This document shows, piece by piece, positions 11,758-12,457 of a stretch of 12,457 bases of DNA (its first letter is position 1; each line of letters opens with the position of its first letter). The stretch spans positions 1 to 12,457 of the forward strand of contig JAJPXI010000124.1 in assembly GCA_021205585.1 (NCBI GenBank), read 5' to 3'. The notes beneath the pieces were generated by a model. That model was not told where the DNA came from. It saw only the letters and a program-made list of their open reading frames with translations, and did not search any database. The stretch comes from Oscillospiraceae bacterium. GTDB taxonomy: Bacteria; Bacillota; Clostridia; Oscillospirales; Oscillospiraceae. Position numbers and translations under genes: made by a program.

Positions 11758-12457
11758 ATGCCTGGAGGAATGGGCGGCCTGGGCGGAATGCTGGGCGGCC
11801 TGCTGGGCGGCGGAGGCGGCCCCGGCGGGGGCATGGGCGGCATGGGCGGCATGATGGGAGGCATGAACCGAAACTCCCAAACCCAGCAGACCACTCAGCA
11901 GACCTCCACGGAGACCTCCGACGTGTACGACGTGGACCGCTGGAAGCGGGCCGACGGCATGGACGAGGTGGAAAACAAAACCAACGTCCAGCAGGTGCGG
12001 GACGCGTGGGATAAACAGGCGGAGGAGAAAAAGAAGAACTCCCTGCTGTCCAGGATAAAAGCCCGCTTTTCCAAGAAGAAAAAAGAGGAAGAGCCGCCCA
12101 GGCGCAACGGCACCATTACCATGCCGGAGGCGAAAAAGGCCCAAAAGCGCATCAACAACGGCAAGGACGACCTGCCCGGCGAAGCCCCGGATTACGTCCC
12201 CGTCCCCGCCCCCGTCCTTCCGCCGGAGACGGCGGCTATGGTGGCCGCTCAGACGGCGCAAAAGCCGGTGAACTACCTGGGATTGACCTGTTACAGCGAC
12301 CTGGATGGATTTTTTACGGCAAATCCCGTCAATTCCGCCATTTTAGCGGTGGACAGCCTGGGCTTGAGTTCCCTGACGTTGAACCAGGTGTTTACGCCGG
12401 TGGACGCCGGCGCCGTCCCCGGCCCGGCGGCCGCTGCGGCCCCGCCGGGGACTGCCC
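11758..12457 (+). CDS. Gly/Met-rich N-terminal protein of unknown function, 3' partial
   Basis: An open frame runs from ATG 11758 (behind AAAGGAG, 11741-11747) to the window end without a stop: 233 codons, product incomplete. Residues 1-36 are almost only Gly, Met and Leu (GGMGGLGGMLGGLLGG and similar), a low-complexity stretch that could pack in a membrane or self-assemble. Residues 40-55 are Gln/Thr/Ser-rich. Residues 60-115 are charged, with a Lys-rich patch (FSKKKKEEEPPRR). Residues 140-160 are Pro-rich. From about 170 the sequence looks folded (NYLGLTCYSDLDGFFTANP; NSAILAVDSLGLSSLTLNQV), then turns Pro/Ala-rich. I recognise no family. It starts 32 bases after the SPFH gene and is likely co-transcribed with it; it could be a client of the SPFH scaffold, but that is only suggested by position. 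Confidence 0.8.
   Translation, partial: MPGGMGGLGGMLGGLLGGGGGPGGGMGGMGGMMGGMNRNSQTQQTTQQTSTETSDVYDVDRWKRADGMDEVENKTNVQQVRDAWDKQAEEKKKNSLLSRIKARFSKKKKEEEPPRRNGTITMPEAKKAQKRINNGKDDLPGEAPDYVPVPAPVLPPETAAMVAAQTAQKPVNYLGLTCYSDLDGFFTANPVNSAILAVDSLGLSSLTLNQVFTPVDAGAVPGPAAAAAPPGTA

Overview
The window reads as chromosomal DNA of a GC-rich, strictly fermentative Clostridia member, most likely a gut Oscillospiraceae relative (Flavonifractor/Intestinimonas/Lawsonibacter-like). This is an inference from three things: strong GGAGG ribosome sites with AT-rich promoters in a GC-rich background, anaerobic flavin/iron-sulfur bifurcation genes, and QueH in place of the oxygen-tolerant QueG. I see no tRNA, rRNA, CRISPR array, transposase or phage gene.

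Layout. (1) 1-252: two structured repeats, then a good promoter (168-196) and a short leader. (2) 253-4521, + strand: a tight three-gene operon encoding a NuoE-like subunit, a NuoF-like flavoprotein with extra Fe-S domains, and an NfnB/GltD-like FAD protein with an N-terminal [2Fe-2S] domain. No hydrogenase or formate dehydrogenase catalytic gene is present. The set matches the Sporomusa-type electron-bifurcating transhydrogenase StnABC, which couples NADPH with NAD(H) and ferredoxin. (3) 4511-4913: a palindromic array of repeat units between convergent genes; it supplies the stop codon of both neighbours. (4) 4903-8993, - strand: queH (queuosine synthesis), a GT4 glycosyltransferase and a large YfhO/PTPS-related membrane protein, in that transcriptional order, probably one operon. 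(5) 9064-9492, + strand: a two-CBS-domain protein divergent from queH, ending in a strong hairpin. (6) 9493-9930: 438 bases without a gene, holding the terminator, a repeat fragment, a hairpin, a promoter and a roughly 200-nt structured leader that ends in an apparent intrinsic terminator, i.e. a riboswitch-like attenuator. (7) 9931-12457, + strand: a FecE/BtuD-type ABC ATPase without permease or binding protein, an SPFH (QmcA/stomatin-like) membrane protein, and a Gly/Met-rich protein that runs off the window end.

The two most promising leads are the leader-controlled ABC ATPase - SPFH - Gly/Met-rich set, an unusual combination, and the structured repeat family. In that family, copies inside this one window show compensatory base-pair changes, one mini-version carries different terminal inverted repeats, and two genes take their stop codons from it. 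The stnABC assignment explains an otherwise puzzling operon that looks as if it lacks its catalytic subunit.
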